Assembly (NCBI GenBank): GCA_011800155.1
Contig: CM022374.1
Location: forward strand, 2,170,001 to 2,234,000
Reading direction: 5' to 3'
Length of the DNA: 64,000 nt
DNA from: Flammulina velutipes
Taxonomy: Eukaryota; Basidiomycota; Agaricomycetes; Agaricales; Physalacriaceae
Of the stretch, positions 22,448 to 34,762 are shown one piece after another; the first letter of the stretch is position 1, and each line of letters opens with the position of its first letter. The position numbers and the translations under genes are program-made. The notes beneath the pieces are model-generated. The model was not told the DNA's origin and ran no database searches. It saw nothing but the letters and a program-made list of their open reading frames with translations.

Positions 22448-25226
22448 TTAATCTCCTGCAACAAACTCAGGACCAGTGTAGCGGTATCGTGATTTGCTGC
22501 CTAGACCACGAATAACGAGTGCTGCTGGTTTAACAAAGATTTTGAATGTAACACGGTTGCCGAGGGTCCGATCGTCGAAAGAAGGAGGTGGTGGAATTGT
22601 GGGTTGAGTCGCGGAAACTCGAACTTGAGCCTCGTCAGGAAACGCAATGTCCTCTTCCTCCTCGGCAGGAGGTGGTTGGGCCCTTTTGGCCTTTTCGTAT
22701 TGGGTCACGTTGGTCTTGTGAGCATATTGGTCCGAAAGGCCGGCGTTCAATGCATCTAGCATCTCAGTCAACCAAGGCCTGAAACATTCAAAAGAGCGTG
22801 TCAATGGCATTTGTTCTTCTTTGAGGAAAGCAGCCTTGTGGTTTGCAAGCGCTGCGTAGGTAGACTTGAAGTCAAACCATTCAGCGAGAGGGAGTTGTCC
22901 GCTAGTTCGAAGAACGAGATGCCGAGGAAGGAATGGGGGACTCGTGATGGTACGTTCAGGCTTTTGTAACTCGTGGCGGCTGGCGATGACCAACATCACG
23001 TAGAAGATTGACTCCAAGTCATGGCGGTAATAATGATATTGAAGGTTTTTCAAGACATCCATGGCCATGAACGGAGGGGTACCAGTGCGCTGGACAGAAG
23101 TTGACGCCCCGATGGCATCCCGGAAGGACGAAAGGTCGAAGTCGTTGAGAACACCATAAATTGTCCCATCGGGACCGATACGGTACATGATATTGTCCAT
23201 GCTGATGTCGCGGTGGAGGATCTTGGGATGATCGTAGAGCCATTTGTGCGCTGCAGTAAAATCAGAACAGTGACAAAGACAATGTGTAAAAAAACTTACT
23301 AGTCAATATATCCACAAAGACCTGAGCAAAATCTTTCGCAGTAGTCAGGGTCTCCAGCGGGTTCAGCATCTCGTAGACTAAAACGCGACGACGTCGCTCT
23401 TCATATGACGACTTTTCTCCTCCAACATATTCGTGCGTCGTGCAAAGTTCCTTGACGTTCTTCTCGACTTCGTCCAATACCGCTGTTTCCGCGTACAGAA
23501 GTTGTGGCAAATGGTCCAACACCCAGTACCTCTCTCCGTCCTTCGCAAACTCTTTCGCCTTCTCCGTGGCTGCGTTAAGGAATGTCTCTTCCGACACACG
23601 CCCAACGCTGGGAAAACTGATCTTGATGACCAGGTTCACCCCAGGCCATTCGTCCGAAGTACCGTATAGAGTTGAGGTGGAACGACCAATGATGGAAGGT
23701 TCGCGGTTGAGGATACCGTCGAGGTTGATGACAATGGGTTTCTTTCCGGGAACCTTTTGGCGGAGGGTCATGGTGTTGCCGTCATGCATCTTCTTGTGAT
23801 TTAGTGTGACTCCCTCCCCTACGCGCTCGCCATAAAAGCCGCTGTTGGAGAGAAATTCGCGATGCTGGTCGATGATGTCCATGACGCCAAGCTGACGGAG
23901 AGTCATCTTGTGGAGGCCAATGAGGATGGCGATGAACATGTCAAGGTCATCGCTCTCTTTGAGGCAGATGGCGCGAGAGATGAGGAGGACGGAATGATTA
24001 GCGTGGAATAGCTGCAGACGGTCACGATCGATGAGGCCTGCGGTGACGTGGGATCGAAGGGCAGAGGCAGAGAACTTTTCGAACAGGTAGCGAACCACTT
24101 GGAGCATCGTTGCTTTGACATTTTCTGTCAGCTTTGTTTTGGAGAGGACAGAGTCTTCGGCCTCTGCGACGGGCGTCAGCCCCATGCTCCCAACCGACAC
24201 AAGTGTTTCCTCGACAGGAGCCGACTGGACTTTCTGCCTCTTTGTATCGGTGCTGGTCTCGTCTTCAGATTTTCGCTTCCTGGGTCGTACGGGTATCTTA
24301 GCGCGGCGATAGCGATAGCGCACAAATTCCCGTCGACGGTGAGCATCAGTTGGATCATTACCTATGAAACTATTGTTAGTAATTGCGAGAAATTTAACGA
24401 AAAAGAACGTACCCTTCCTGTCTTTAATCCGCTTGCCAGATCGCCCATCATCCAACGTAGTGTCCAAATGTTTCATCTCCCATGCCATGATAACTTGAGC
24501 CCAAGCCAAGCCATTAAATCGGTAGTTTGTCGATATGCTCTGGTTCTTCTGGTACCGGGCGGCGAGGAATTTGGCCAGGAGAAGGAGGAGGTCAGGTTTG
24601 AGGCCACCACCCGCGGTGAAGAGCCCTCCAGACATGGTCTTGTTCCAGTTCAGGATGAATCGTAGGCTAATGCCGTCGGGGTCAGCATCGTCGATGGCAG
24701 ATAGGGCGTAGTTGTTCATCTCCATATGATCGTCGTAAAGGTGCTCCTCGTTAATATCAATCCTGTCGCAAAGAACGAGGTACCGCGTCAGCGATCGGTT
24801 GAAGTCTGCGTTATCGCGGACGCTTTTGATGATGGGGGCATACGTGTCTCTCCAGTCCAGAGGGATGAGGAGGACGGAATGCATGAAGTCCTCGATGTCG
24901 ACAAAAACCTTGTGGCGCTCGATGTCTTGGAGGAGATATGGGTCAAAGTCCAGACACTGATACTTTGGAGCAGTTGGGAGGTCTCCATCCATTCGGAGAC
25001 GGGCAGAGCTGCCAATGCTGTGTGGGGTAATGTCGGTAGCGCCAACGGTTTTGGCGAGTCGGTGAGTTGGGGTTTTTGGCCCGTGCAGCTGGGGTCCAGC
25101 AACGATAGGTAGTGTAGAATCCATTGATGAAGAATGTGGAGAAGGTGATGAATTCAGATGAGAGAGTTCTGTCGCCAAGTAGTGGTGGAAGAACAGGGAC
25201 AGTGCATCGAAGTCAAGGAGCGCCAT
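22448..25226 (-). CDS. Fungal-type protein kinase (FunK1), copy B
   Basis: Exons 24413-25226, 23300-24361 and 22448-23250 give 892 aa. Intron 24362-24412 is 51 nt and leaves the frame open if retained. The order of blocks is as in copy A: HKVFVDIEDFMHSVLL, a basic KR-rich linker (RPRKRKSEDETSTDTKRQK), IKISFPSVGRVSEETFLNA, HPKILHRDISMDNIMYR, NDFDLSSF, TGTPPFMAMDVL and YRHDLESIFYVML. Catalytic Asp, Asn and DFD are present. The N-terminal region is longer than in copy A and includes a Gly-rich insert (MSGGLFTAGGGLKPD). Copies A and B face each other around ERG24-IML2. They look recently diverged through the kinase domain and differ most in the N-terminus. Confidence 0.93.
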
Positions 25227-25525
25227 GGCTTAAGTATGTAGAGCAACAATGAGCTAACACGTGCTGAGGACAATTAGGCTGCGTGCACTGAAATGTACAA
25301 TGAAGGCAGAAAGCAAGAAACAGTTAGCACGTGGTCGTGTCGGCCTTCCCTTTGTGGGTATTTGCTTTGTCAGCTCTCTGATGTGCCGCCACAATAACTC
25401 TTGCATCGCGACTACCAACACTAATTTGTTCAAGGCGTATACATTGACAACCATGGCAGCTCATAATCTCCACTTGCTTTCTATCATCGCCTCACCTTCC
25501 GAGCCCTCCTAGCGTTGTCTCCGCT
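25227..25525. promoter_or_regulatory. Divergent intergenic region of FunK1 B and the FunK1 pseudogene
   Basis: About 300 bp separate the two divergent kinase starts. CACGTG occurs at 25258-25263 and 25328-25333. The second is embedded in the same GACACGACCACGTGC string (minus strand) found upstream of copy A. A shared bidirectional promoter is likely but inferred. Confidence 0.4.
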
Positions 25526-27803
25526 ATGCGTTCAATTTCAAGTTCAGACCTGGATAGTACTAGTTCTTCTGCAAGCTCCACATCATCTCAGCCAGACGAC
25601 CATATCCCTCAGGATATCCTGCTAAATTTCTATTACCATCTAACTTTCGTCGACATTGAGGACTTCATTCATTCTGTCTTGCTCATCCCCAAGGACCGGA
25701 GAGTCGCGTATGGCGCCATTATCCGAAACGTTCTTGCTGATACGGGCTTCTCAGAGGCGCTCAAGAAGTATTGCTGGCTAAGCACTATCGGTAACGCAAC
25801 TGAGGCTGATCATGCAAACCTAAACAACCACGCTCTCTCCCCCCTCGACTCAGTTATTGGCGGTGACAATACACCATGGGAGATGAAGTACGTGTTTTGC
25901 GCGTTGGATACGAGCTCGAACTCTGGAGTGAGGATAAAGGATAGCAATGGTATGCAAATTTCCAGCAGTACTTCTTTAACGAAACTAACAAGTCCTGTAT
26001 GCGTAGATCCCTTTGCGGCCCACCAACGTCATCAGGAGGATAAAGTGGGTGACAAGATGGGACCAAGAAAGATCCGTTCGGAGGAAACGACCTCCAGGAA
26101 ACGGAAATTTGCCTGGGGCGAACCACTAGCCAAGAGGCTGGGAATTGACTCAGCAGCTCCCGCTAGAGTGGACGACGACGAAGAAGTCGCCCTCGCAGCT
26201 CTCAAGGCTGTTCGAGCGTCGTTGGTCAAGATATTCCCCTGGATTATTCGAGAAATTCTCCCTATCCCCTTCGCTCCCATGCAACTCTGGTTTGGTTGAT
26301 CATGAGTGTTTACAACTGATTCACACCAACCGTTCCACCGTCCTCATTTCACGCACTATCAATCTCAAACAAGACCTGGACGTCGAGATGTTCATTGCCA
26401 TCCTCATCGGTCTACGCAAACCGACTCTACGTCAGCTTGGTGTCACGGATATCGTCGACCAGCATCAGAGATTTCTTAGCGACGGCATATCGCACATCGA
26501 AAACGCCCTGACGCTTCGCGCGAATGTTCCCGGAAAGACGCCCATTGCCATCACTCTCGATTGTATCCTCAGTCGCGAGACATATACCATGGGCGTTCAA
26601 CCATCACCTCTTGCGGCACGTCTACTGAGTGGCCTGGAATGGATCTCGTCGTGAAGATTGGTTTTCCCGACGTTATACGTGGGTCGGACGTTCATTCGCA
26701 AAGCCACAAAAAAAGCCAACGAATTCTCGAAGGAAGGAGAGCCTAGGTGCTGGGTGTTGGACCATCTCCCACAGCTTTTGTATGCAGAGGCAGCGGATTT
26801 GGACGATATTGGGGAGAACGTCAAAGGGCTTTGCACACAGGGTGACTATCTTGGAGGAGAAAAGCCGTCATACGAAGGCCGGCACCGTCGAATCTTGGTT
26901 TACGAGAGACTTTACCCGTTAGACACATTGCCCACAGCGCGGGACGTTGTTCAGGTCTTTGTTGATATCACTGCCAGTATGACTTTCTTTCGCGTTGCCT
27001 TTACCACTCTTCTGATACCCTGAACAGCTCACAGGTGGCTCTATGACCATCCTCGAATCTTCCACGGAGATGTTAGCATATCTAATGTCATCTACCGCAA
27101 AAGTCCTGATGGAACTATCTACGGCGTGCTGATAGATTTCGATATGTCCTCATTTCGGAACGCTCTGGGAGGTGTGACGCCGGTCCAGCGCACTGGGACA
27201 GCACCTTTCATGGTCATCGACGTCTTGAAAGGTCTCCAAGATTATTACTACCGCCACGACTTGGAGTCTATCTTCTTTGTCTTGCTCAGCATCGGTTGTC
27301 TCTATGACCTTCGACCGCCAGAACCTTCCTCGCCTCTAGACCAATCTTTCCCGCAATGCCCTTTTTCTCGATATACACATGACGACAGCGATATCGGTAT
27401 CGCGTCTTGGTTCCACCCAAATACCTCATACGAAACTATGGCAAGCCGCAAAAATGCCCTCTTTGCCTGGTGCAATGAGCCTGTACTACCCAAATTGGCA
27501 CCTTCGTTCGAGCCTGGTCACGGTTGGTACACATTTAGCGTGCTTTTTTTCGCGGGCATGTCGTACGTCTATGCCACTCGATCAAGGTGGATGAGTACGA
27601 GACATACCAGAGGGAATTGCAGGAGCCTCCCACCTTTGGTTGGCTTAGTATTCTTGGCGACGACGAACGACGATACACCACCACCTTCGTTTGATAATGT
27701 AACGCTTGGAGGGCATGTTACATTCAAGACTTTCATATCCTGGGCATTTCGCCTTGGGGAGGGCTTTCAGGACTTACGATACCGTTATGACGAACATAGA
27801 TAG
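25526..27803 (+). pseudogene. FunK1 kinase, copy C, decayed
   Basis: The same architecture as copies A and B is visible in pieces. The N-terminal piece reads HLTFVDIEDFIHSVLLIPKD, and MFIAILIGLRKPTLRQLGV follows. Next come EWPGMDLVVKIGFP, WVLDHLPQLLYAEAADL, HPRIFHGDVSISNVIYR, LIDFDMSSF, TGTAPFMVIDVL and YRHDLESIFFVLL. The frame changes at about 26240, about 26592 and about 26665, none at usable introns. The N-terminal half is also shortened, and the catalytic HRD has become HGD. It is therefore most likely a pseudogene, although the 3' exon (27030-27803) is still fully open. The splice site between the two kinase exons near 26980-27028 is retained. Confidence 0.85.
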
Positions 27804-28111
27804 CTATCTTATTCATGCCCCCAGTAACCAGACTCTACTTACGCGAGGCCCGAATGGTTGAGTCTATGTACCCAATGTCGTTGAACTGAGCGTTTGTAGT
27901 TACATGGGACAGGTAATTTTCTTTAGGCCTGAGCAGATTCTATTCACTAGCCAGACGATGGCCCTCGGTGTGCCAGGCAAAAGAACGATAATAACGTGAA
28001 TGATGGTAAACGCTCAACGAGTTTTGATGGCAAGCTTATAGCTTCATCTCGAACATCTCTCAGTACGTCCTCTAGGCGCTTGCTCTCCGAATCTCACCGA
28101 TTTTACGCAGA
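27804..28111. other. Intergenic, nothing seen
   Basis: No credible ORF. It is the promoter region of the following gene. Confidence 0.4.
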
Positions 28112-29419
28112 ATGGGTATCAACGGCCTCCCTGTAGACGTGCTCGTCAGAATCTTCGAAATGGTGTCGCGACGCCCACAGAGTAGTCTGGACGTGAAGTG
28201 CGAGCCTTGGAGTCTCGGGCAAGTATGCTCTGGGTGGCGTCAAATTGCCCTCCAATCGCACGCTTTATGGTCAACCGTCGTCCTATCGCCGTCGCTCATG
28301 ACCAATGTGGGCAGTGCCAGTGCCCTTGCCATACTCGAGGAATACCTTCTCCGTTCTGCCGACCATCCACTCCAAATTGCCTTCATGGGAGCTTCTTCGG
28401 ATACCGAAAATTACAATGCCGTCCTGGAAGCACGAGTGCTCGATTCTCTCATCTCCCGCAGTCGTCGTTGGAGGATTGTGGAATTTATCGCTGATTCGGA
28501 AAGCATGTATCACATTTCCACAATATTAGCGCACAGGGACTTGTCTGCGCTAGAAGAATTCTATCTGAAGCGGTCGTCGAGTTCTTCTCAAGAGGGCATG
28601 CAACCGCAAGCAGAAATCGCTACGATCTTCATGAATGCTCCTCGTATCCACAAGGCTGATTACCGCGACACATTTCTCGTCCCAGCGCCAAATCCCAATG
28701 CCGCCGTCACTCATCTTGGATGCAAGATCGGACAGATATCCGACATCCGCCATATCCTCACTTATTCCTCCCTTCGAGAACTCCATATCCTCAACCATTC
28801 AAGTAGCTTCGAGAACAGGACATTCCCACCCGCCCTCATGCCCACAGTGGAACAGCTTGCCGTCAAAACTAGCCGTATCCTCAACTTCCTTACACTTCCC
28901 AACCTAGTGACTCTCGCCATTCGCGAGCAGCACCAATCGGCCCGGCATAACCTAACGGCTTTTATGGAGCGGTCAGATTGTTCCCTACGTGTCCTCTCTC
29001 TCCTTTCTGGACAACTCTTGTCATGGGCTGGTCTATCCGGCAAACCCTACCACCTCGTCGAACGCATAACGCTCCCTGTTCCCCAGTTAATAGAGGCCTC
29101 TATGGGAAACCTCTCGGATCCTTCCATTCTCCCTTCGCTTCGCACTATCACTGTCATGGTCAGCGGACTGCAGTTTGCACAGCCCAAACTGCGCTCAGAC
29201 TTTATCCGATTCTTAACGAAGCGCTTCGAAATGACCAAGTTGAAACTGGTCCGCATGTACTGTTTGGAGGAAGATTTCGGGATGCTGATGGAAAACGGGG
29301 CCAGACAGCTACAGGAGGCTGGACTTTCTATCGTGTTGGATACTTTTAACAGTGATCACGATGACTGGCAATGGTGGAAAGGACCATATTGGTTCCCTGT
29401 CGTCAATGAGCCGAGCTGA
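28112..29419 (+). CDS. F-box-like protein, single exon
   Basis: An intronless frame of 435 aa begins at the first ATG (MGINGLPVDVLVRIFEMVS). The first 50 residues fit the F-box-like consensus LP.DVL..IF...S......W.LGQVCSGWRQIAL, followed by LWSTVVLS, typical of agaricomycete F-box proteins. The remainder is weakly LRR-like (LRELHILNHSS; LPNLVTLAIREQHQ; SLRVLSLLSGQLL). The presumed role is as a substrate receptor of an SCF-type ubiquitin ligase, as for the family; the target is unknown. It is unusual among its neighbours in having no intron. Confidence 0.8.
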   Translation: MGINGLPVDVLVRIFEMVSRRPQSSLDVKCEPWSLGQVCSGWRQIALQSHALWSTVVLSPSLMTNVGSASALAILEEYLLRSADHPLQIAFMGASSDTENYNAVLEARVLDSLISRSRRWRIVEFIADSESMYHISTILAHRDLSALEEFYLKRSSSSSQEGMQPQAEIATIFMNAPRIHKADYRDTFLVPAPNPNAAVTHLGCKIGQISDIRHILTYSSLRELHILNHSSSFENRTFPPALMPTVEQLAVKTSRILNFLTLPNLVTLAIREQHQSARHNLTAFMERSDCSLRVLSLLSGQLLSWAGLSGKPYHLVERITLPVPQLIEASMGNLSDPSILPSLRTITVMVSGLQFAQPKLRSDFIRFLTKRFEMTKLKLVRMYCLEEDFGMLMENGARQLQEAGLSIVLDTFNSDHDDWQWWKGPYWFPVVNEPS

Positions 29420-29849
29420 GCACCGGTGGTTTCGTGTTATCCGCCTTACGGTTCAAGTTTTTACAGTAACCGATTCTACTTTTGCTCGTTATAAAATGTG
29501 GGTTTGGAGCTATCTGTTGCTATGAGATACTAATGCCGATGTCACTAGGACAAGGGAACTCGTCATCGCCTCCAGTTCGAGTTGCACGAGTAATAATCAC
29601 CATGAAACCTAAAGGGAAGCAAGGTCTAAGTAACGCTGTTCAGACAATAATGATGTGGATATTCCTGCTGGTCTCCTCGTCTTTTGCTCTCTTCTATCGA
29701 CATGCTTTCCAAACGCACAACTACTATGTCATCCACTATGATCCCATGTATTCGTCACTGTACGCCGTCGTCGACCTCCTTGGCCTTCAAATCACTTATT
29801 CCAGCTCATTCCTCACTGCAAATTAGCAAGATCTGATATGTATACACTT
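29420..29849. other. Spacer, nothing called
   Basis: A 114-codon frame at 29482-29826 contains one hydrophobic segment but lacks other support. This is the convergent spacer between the F-box gene and CCT5. Confidence 0.4.
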
Positions 29850-32003
29850 TTACATGCTTCTAGTATACTCGTCCGCCTCGCCTGAAATGATAACATCGTC
29901 TGAAATTCAATCAGTGTCTACGCCCAATTCAGTGGATGAAAGGTACTCACCAATCTTCAAGACTGCTCGCACCAGCTGTCGACAAAAACTCATCAGCAAG
30001 GATAGGGATGTAAGGCAAATGACACATACCTGAGTTGCCAGTAGGTACTGTTGTCTCTTCGAGATCAATGGATCATACACGAACTGCTCCTTCATATCTG
30101 CAAAAAAGCTTGTTCAGCGGTTACACATCCCCACGAACCGAATAATCATACCATTTTGTCCACGACCATTACAGTCAATCCCCAACCGAGAGTTACCCTC
30201 CTTAATCTGCCTACTCCGCACATCCGTCAACGTCTCTATCGGCGACAATCCACTGTTCTCAGCCAACGCGAGAGGAACCGCCTCCAACGCAGACGCGAAC
30301 GCGCGCATGGCATACTGCTCAATCGACGGGATCTCATCTGCAGCTTTCGATACCGCGATCGCACAGCTGATATCCGCGGCGCCACCACCATATACAACTC
30401 GGCTATCGGTGACAAGATTCCGCACGACACAGAGGGCGTCGTGTAGAGCGCGCTTGGCCTCGTCGACGATCTTCCCTCAACCGTCAACACCAACAAACCG
30501 TCCAAGGAACATTAAGACTCACCATCTTGTTGCTGCCACGCACAAATATCGTCACCGCCCGAGTGTTCGCGCATTCTTCAATTACGAGCATCTTGTCCCG
30601 AGTTGTGCCAAAAGAGACTTCCCTCACGATACCAGCCTTGCCTAATTTTGATGCTTTGAGATCTTCAAAGCGAGGCACAATGCGACCTTGGGTCGCTATC
30701 GCAATCAGCTTGTTGAAAGTCAATAACAATGGAGGCGCAAAGATCTATGTGAGCTCACCTCGATCTCAGGACCACCCACCCATCGCACTGCAGGAAGGTC
30801 GTTCTGCATCAAGAGATGGTTAGCCTCGTCGTCAAAGCCCCACTGGCAGATAACGAGATTGGCTCCAGTATCCTTGACATGCTTGATCATCTCTGCAAAC
30901 TTCTCCTTCTCATAGTCCTTGAGTTTCTTGTACTCCTCCACGCTTGTAATATCCAACTTGTGCTTGGTCTTGGGCCGTGGGGGCTCAAAGGGACATGTTA
31001 GGATGGCAAGACGGGCGTCTTTGATTGAGCGAGGCATTTGCGAGTGCGACATGTCCTTGTCGAGGAGGACACCCTTGATGAGCGTAGTGTCTGCGAGGGA
31101 TCCGCCGACTTTACCGTCCACTTTAATCAAGTCAAAAGGAACGTCCCGGCGCTCGAGATCTGCAACCTGCATAACGGCATCCACAGCTATTTGTGCGAAC
31201 TGTTCAAGCTCTTTGGAGACGCTATCGAGAGGTCAGGCAAAAAAAGTCGTAGGATAAGAAACGACGGACATCTTGCTGCCTAGACTGGTCATGGCAGACT
31301 TGAGGAGGTTGGAGGTGTCGTCTTTTGAGTATTCGATGGTATCGCAGATACGGTCGAGCTCGTCGACTGCTGCAGTGCATGCACGATCGAATCCATCAGC
31401 AATACGGATGGGATGTATGCCCTTGTCGAGTAGAGCTTCACTCTGCTCTAGAAGAGCACCAGCGAGGACTAGATGCACTCGTCAGTAAGCATATCGAAGA
31501 GTATGAACAGGCCAAGACGCACCGACGACGCCCGTCGTTCCATCGCCAATTTCCTCATCCTGACTTTTGGACAGTTGCACCAAAAGTTTTGCGATCTGGT
31601 GCTCGACCTCCATCTGACCGAGGATTGTGGCGCCGTCGTTGGTGACTGTTATGTCTCCATCTGCAGATATGAGGATCTTGTCGAGGCCTTGGAATGGTTA
31701 TTGAGCAATAAAGCGATTCCATCTCGCGGGCGACACACCTCTTGGACCAAGCGATGTCTTGATGATGTTTGCAACAGTGCGCGCGGCGAGGATATGAGAC
31801 TGGACGACGATGAGCAACGAAAAGGAAATTTGTTGGATGGCATACTTTGATAGCCTCGACTCCGTGGGCTCTGGTTTTCTTTGCCTGTTCCCTGAGGATA
31901 ATGAACGGTCGACCATACTGTGTTAGATGGTGAGCTCGTCGTCAAGCACAGTGAGCAGACAGCGCACCTCATCCTGGGCGTAAACGGCCTGTGGTTCAGC
32001 CAT
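29850..32003 (-). CDS. CCT5: T-complex chaperonin subunit epsilon
   Basis: Eleven exons on the minus strand: 31968-32003, 31846-31917, 31739-31799, 31523-31687, 31270-31468, 30759-31221, 30523-30708, 30152-30470, 30030-30097, 29951-29975 and 29850-29899. They total 1644 nt, or 547 aa, the normal CCT5 length. It starts [17 protein letters not shown]. The ATPase motifs [23 protein letters not shown] and GDGTTGVVV are present. Epsilon-specific stretches are [51 protein letters not shown] and [18 protein letters not shown]5 is one of eight subunits of the cytosolic TRiC ring that folds actin and tubulin. The gene is head-to-head with the PP2A catalytic-subunit gene, 142 bp between start codons. 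Confidence 0.96.
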
Positions 32004-32145
32004 TTTTTAAAGATTCCAAGTTTTCGTCGACGCGTCGAGGAAAGGGCAGGTGTGACAGGTGACCAAGGTGACACGATCCGACAAGGGCTGCGTTCATCTC
32101 TTCCACTCCACCACCACCGCCTCCTCGATTTGACAACGCAAAATC
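32004..32145. promoter_or_regulatory. Compact bidirectional promoter CCT5 / PP2A-C
   Basis: Only 142 bp separate the start codons of two divergent essential genes. The spacer has GACAGGTGACCAAGGTGAC and a pyrimidine-rich CTTCCACTCCACCACC run but no clear TATA box. Shared control is inferred from spacing alone. Confidence 0.5.
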
Positions 32146-33401
<1,256 letters not shown>

Positions 33402-33693
33402 TATCGTACATATTGTTACAGTGTAAATCAAGACAATCAAGATGGATGTAAAACCTACATTGAGTGTCTACCTTACACGACTTGGATCTCTCCCGCCCCC
33501 TGCCTGTGATGACTCTCCTCCTTCCGTACTTTTACTGGCACTATTCAGTCGGCTCTCTTAGCATATCGCACGGACAGACAGCTACGGGACCTGTAGCATA
33601 ACTCTCATGGTGCAACGGAATCTAGATGCGAAAACGGCTTGCTATTGTACAGACGATAAATTCCTAAAATTACAGTTTGTTGACGACTTTGTG
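33402..33693. other. 3' flanks of PP2A-C and the next minus-strand gene
   Basis: Convergent spacer; no ORF of note. Confidence 0.4.
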
Positions 33694-34383
33694 CTAGATT
33701 TCGCCTCTGTCAGCTTTCACCTGAAGGCGCGTGTTAGGCGAGAATGATGTGTTGTAGACGCCACTCACGTTATCTTCGCTGGGCGTCGAATGTTTGTAGA
33801 CCTCGGTGGTCTCCTTGTGGATTGTCTTCTTGACGAGTTCCTGATGGCCTTCTGTATCCTCAACGCCGGACGCTTGACTCAGAGGGCCTTCAACTGTATC
33901 GCGCTTGTACATGGACCTGATAGGTGCGACTCTGTCATCTGGAGAGTGGCGTGCGTGGATGTAATCAATTGTGGTTTCCTGCAACTCTGCGGGGGTTCCG
34001 GGAGCGCGGTCTGCCTGTAAGTGTGCATGAGATCTCTGTGAAGTTTAGAGATGGTGTGGCTGACCTTGACAGACGCCTCTGATGTGGTGGCGAGGACTTC
34101 GTTCCACCCGGGGGCGTGCGCGTGGGCTGTCGGAGTCTTGCGCTGCAGGTTCCTTGCTTTCTCTGCTTCGAGAACCTGAGGGGATGATAAGCGGGGGGTG
34201 GGCAAGAAGAGATGGCGCGTACATCGGGGTCGTTATCGTGCATGGTGCTGAGAAGAGTTAGCAGGTTAACTTAGTTGTTGAGGACGCCTGTTACCTGGAA
34301 TATCTGACAAGGGTATGCCTTGTGCTGGTCAGTGTGGCGGACGCGGTGGCGGCGACGCGCGGGAGATTTCGGACGGCGAGCAT
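33694..34383 (-). CDS. Small probable mitochondrial protein
   Basis: Exons 34295-34383, 34223-34247, 34065-34175, 33769-34014 and 33694-33720 give 165 aa, all joins in phase. The N-terminus MLAVRNLPRVAATASATL is Arg/Ala/Thr-rich without acids, a good mitochondrial presequence. The mature part is hydrophilic: DPDVLEAEKARNLQ, HAPGWNEVLATTSEASVKAD, TPAELQETTIDYIHARH and NVKADRGEI. I recall HAPGWNE..A..SEA.VKAD as a conserved pattern in small fungal proteins of unknown function but cannot name the family with certainty. It is divergent from the SUN-domain gene (379 bp between starts). Confidence 0.7.
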
Positions 34384-34762
34384 GGCTGGATGGTGGTGGT
34401 ATTGGAGAGAGTGGCGTTTAGGCCATGGGACGCGTACCGGTTTCACACATGATGTCATGTATATATTTGGAGGATGAGATAATAGGTGCGCCACAGTTGT
34501 GCGGACACCACGTTGAAGCTTTACAATTCGTTATGTTAGCTTTGTCAATGCTAACATTGCCCAAGTCAATAACATTATTGAAGCTTTGAGTTACAAGATT
34601 GAACAAAGCGTTGGTATACAAATAGTGTACAACAAAAGACACGCTCTGGCCTGCGACGACTTGTCGATTGCTTTCATTTCATTTACCATCTCTCTGCCTC
34701 GTTTCCTTCGTCGTTTCTCCGGACGACTGCGTCGATATCACCTCGTGTTTGCGTGCAATTTC
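34384..34762. other. Divergent promoter region
   Basis: Spacer between the small mitochondrial protein and the SUN-domain gene. It contains a short perfect hairpin, GTTAGC-9 nt-GCTAAC, near 34535-34555. No gene seen. Confidence 0.35.

Noticed and set aside
29482..29826. 114-codon plus-strand ORF with one hydrophobic segment
   Set aside because: It lies in the convergent spacer after an intronless F-box gene, with no domain or promoter support; kept only as a note.
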